Assembly (NCBI RefSeq): GCF_003390845.1
Contig: NZ_QMEK01000004.1
Coordinates: 62,001-126,000, forward strand
DNA from: Tropicimonas sp. IMCC34043
GTDB taxonomy: Bacteria; Pseudomonadota; Alphaproteobacteria; Rhodobacterales; Rhodobacteraceae
Reading direction: 5' to 3'
DNA length: 64,000 bases
The position numbers and the translations under genes were made by a program. Below, in pieces: positions 62,843-64,000 of this stretch (within the stretch, counting starts at the first letter, position 1; every line of letters begins with the position of its first letter). Below the pieces are notes generated by a model. It did no database searches and had not been told where the DNA came from. It was given only the letters and a program-made list of their open reading frames with translations.

Positions 62843-64000
62843 ATGACCGCCACCTTGCCATCGACCTCGGACGAAAAGATCGGCGTGCTGCTGTGCGGCC
62901 ACGGCTCGCGCAGCCAGGCGGCGGTCGACGAATTCGCGGTTCTGGCCCAGAAACTGCCGGCCCTGCTGCCCTCGGACTGGCATGTCGACTACGGCTATCT
63001 CGAATTCGCCAACCCGGTGATCCGCGTCGGGCTCGACAATCTGCGCGAGGCCGGTTGCACGAGGATCCTCGGCGTGCCGGGGATGCTGTTTGCCGCCATG
63101 CACGCCAAGAACGACATCCCCTCGGTGCTGAACGCCTATGGCCGGGAGCACGGGATCGCGGTCGATTACGGCCGTGACCTCGGCGTCGATGCCCGCATGA
63201 TCCGCGCCGCCGCCGACCGCATCAATGCCGCCATGGCCGAGGCCGACGCCACCCAAGGCCCGGTTCCTGCGCACGAGACCTGCCTTGTCGTGATCGGCCG
63301 CGGTGCCTCGGACCCTGACGCCAATTCCAACGTGTCGAAGATCGCCCGCATGTTGTGGGAGGGGATGGGCTTTGGCTGGTGCGAGACCGGCTATTCCGGT
63401 GTCACCTTCCCGCTGGTCGAGCCCTGCCTCGATCACGCCGCAAGGCTCGGGTTCCGGCGCTATCTGGTGTTTCCCTATTTCCTGTTCACCGGGGTGCTTG
63501 TCGACCGGATCTATGGCTTCACCGACATGGTTGCCGCCCGCAATCCGCAGGCGCAATGGGTCAAGGCCGGCTATCTCAACGACCATCCGCAGGTGCTGGA
63601 AACCTTCGCCGAGCGGGCGACCGAGATCCTCGTCGGCAAGACCGACATGAACTGCGGGCTTTGCAAGTACCGCACCCAGGTTCTGGGGTTCGAGGCCGAG
63701 GTCGGGCGCGCTCAGGAAAGCCATCACCACCATGTCGAAGGGCAGGGGGCGAGCGCACCGGGATCGAATGTCGCCGACTGCAAGCTGTGCGATACATTCT
63801 GCACCGGTGTCTGCCGGCTCGACGCCGGTCAGGACCCGCATCACCACGGCCATCACCACGGCCATGGTCACGAACACGCCCACGATCACGGCCACCATCA
63901 TGCCCATGGGCACGACCACGATCACGACCACGACCATGCGCATGACCATGGCCACGATCACCACCATCCGCCCTATCCCCACGCCAAACACCCGCTTGGC
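62843..64000 (+). CDS. cbiX: CbiX-type sirohydrochlorin cobaltochelatase with iron-sulphur motif and His-rich tail (truncated by window edge)
   Basis: Inserts cobalt into sirohydrochlorin in cobalamin synthesis. 386 residues are visible. Two class II chelatase halves: [19 protein letters not shown] (metal-binding His) and [20 protein letters not shown], with [15 protein letters not shown] and [14 protein letters not shown] as landmarks. A MNCGLC motif matches the MxCxxC iron-sulphur site known in Bacillus CbiX, followed by [12 protein letters not shown]. The visible end is a run of over 30 histidines mixed with Asp and Gly, which likely stores or delivers metal. The stop is beyond the window. 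Confidence 0.93.
   Translation, partial: MTATLPSTSDEKIGVLLCGHGSRSQAAVDEFAVLAQKLPALLPSDWHVDYGYLEFANPVIRVGLDNLREAGCTRILGVPGMLFAAMHAKNDIPSVLNAYGREHGIAVDYGRDLGVDARMIRAAADRINAAMAEADATQGPVPAHETCLVVIGRGASDPDANSNVSKIARMLWEGMGFGWCETGYSGVTFPLVEPCLDHAARLGFRRYLVFPYFLFTGVLVDRIYGFTDMVAARNPQAQWVKAGYLNDHPQVLETFAERATEILVGKTDMNCGLCKYRTQVLGFEAEVGRAQESHHHHVEGQGASAPGSNVADCKLCDTFCTGVCRLDAGQDPHHHGHHHGHGHEHAHDHGHHHAHGHDHDHDHDHAHDHGHDHHHPPYPHAKHPLG

Overview
The window is high-GC DNA from an alphaproteobacterium, most probably a member of the Rhodobacterales (Rhodobacter/Roseobacter relatives). The evidence is a complete head-to-tail gene transfer agent (GTA) cluster of the Rhodobacter capsulatus type, several small families typical of that order, Entner-Doudoroff genes in edd-eda order, a long ribosomal protein L9, and a GC-rich repeat ending in GATATTT..GAACAGAAGAAG at gene 3' ends. 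Apart from the GTA block and one decayed transposase fragment it reads as stable core chromosome.

Layout. 0-1.7 kb: divergent hemE (cut by the left edge) and hemC for tetrapyrrole synthesis, then a 32-codon small gene. 1.8-5.7 kb: a periplasmic SGNH esterase divergent from a YbbA/YbbP-like ABC exporter. 6.1-9.4 kb: convergent selU and a dehydrogenase-selD fusion, i.e. the tRNA 2-selenouridine pathway. 9.5-14.2 kb: tRNA-Met(CAU), an IS3-family remnant, and an Mla/MCE lipid transport operon (permease with STAS domain, ATPase, MCE protein, lipoprotein). 14.5-20 kb: trkH, a leftward ctaD-DUF2244-glycosyltransferase group, and lipB. 20.3-21.9 kb: tRNA-Leu(GAG) only 26 bases ahead of tig. 22-23.2 kb: a glutamate-receptor-like channel. 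23.3-27 kb: rpsF-rpsR-rplI, yceI, and a convergent cytochrome b561-YceI fusion. 26.9-31.8 kb: fabD, fabG, acpP, fabF, mltG.

31.9-46.8 kb: the GTA structural cluster in canonical order: small and large terminase, portal, protease, capsid, connector, stopper, tail terminator, tail tube, two chaperone-like small proteins, tape measure, distal tail, hub, NlpC/P60 peptidase, the 1312-residue TIM-barrel hub/host-interaction protein and a DUF2793 fibre-like protein. No integrase, replication, repressor or lysis gene is present. A good sigma70 promoter with a palindrome over its -35 box is followed by a Rho-independent terminator before the first GTA gene. This leader is the most interesting unexplained feature here. 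A dispersed repeat occupies an unusual 303-base gap between the large terminase and portal genes.

46.9-64 kb: cysE, glnE, eda-edd (with two TAGCGCTA-core operator palindromes), a 58-residue protein, an RlmI-like methyltransferase overlapping a PIN-domain protein, an M48 peptidase, an EamA transporter, a CoxE-like VWA protein, a 54-residue membrane protein, a DUF2927 lipoprotein with a GNAT enzyme, selO, and a CbiX-type chelatase with a very His-rich tail that runs off the right edge.
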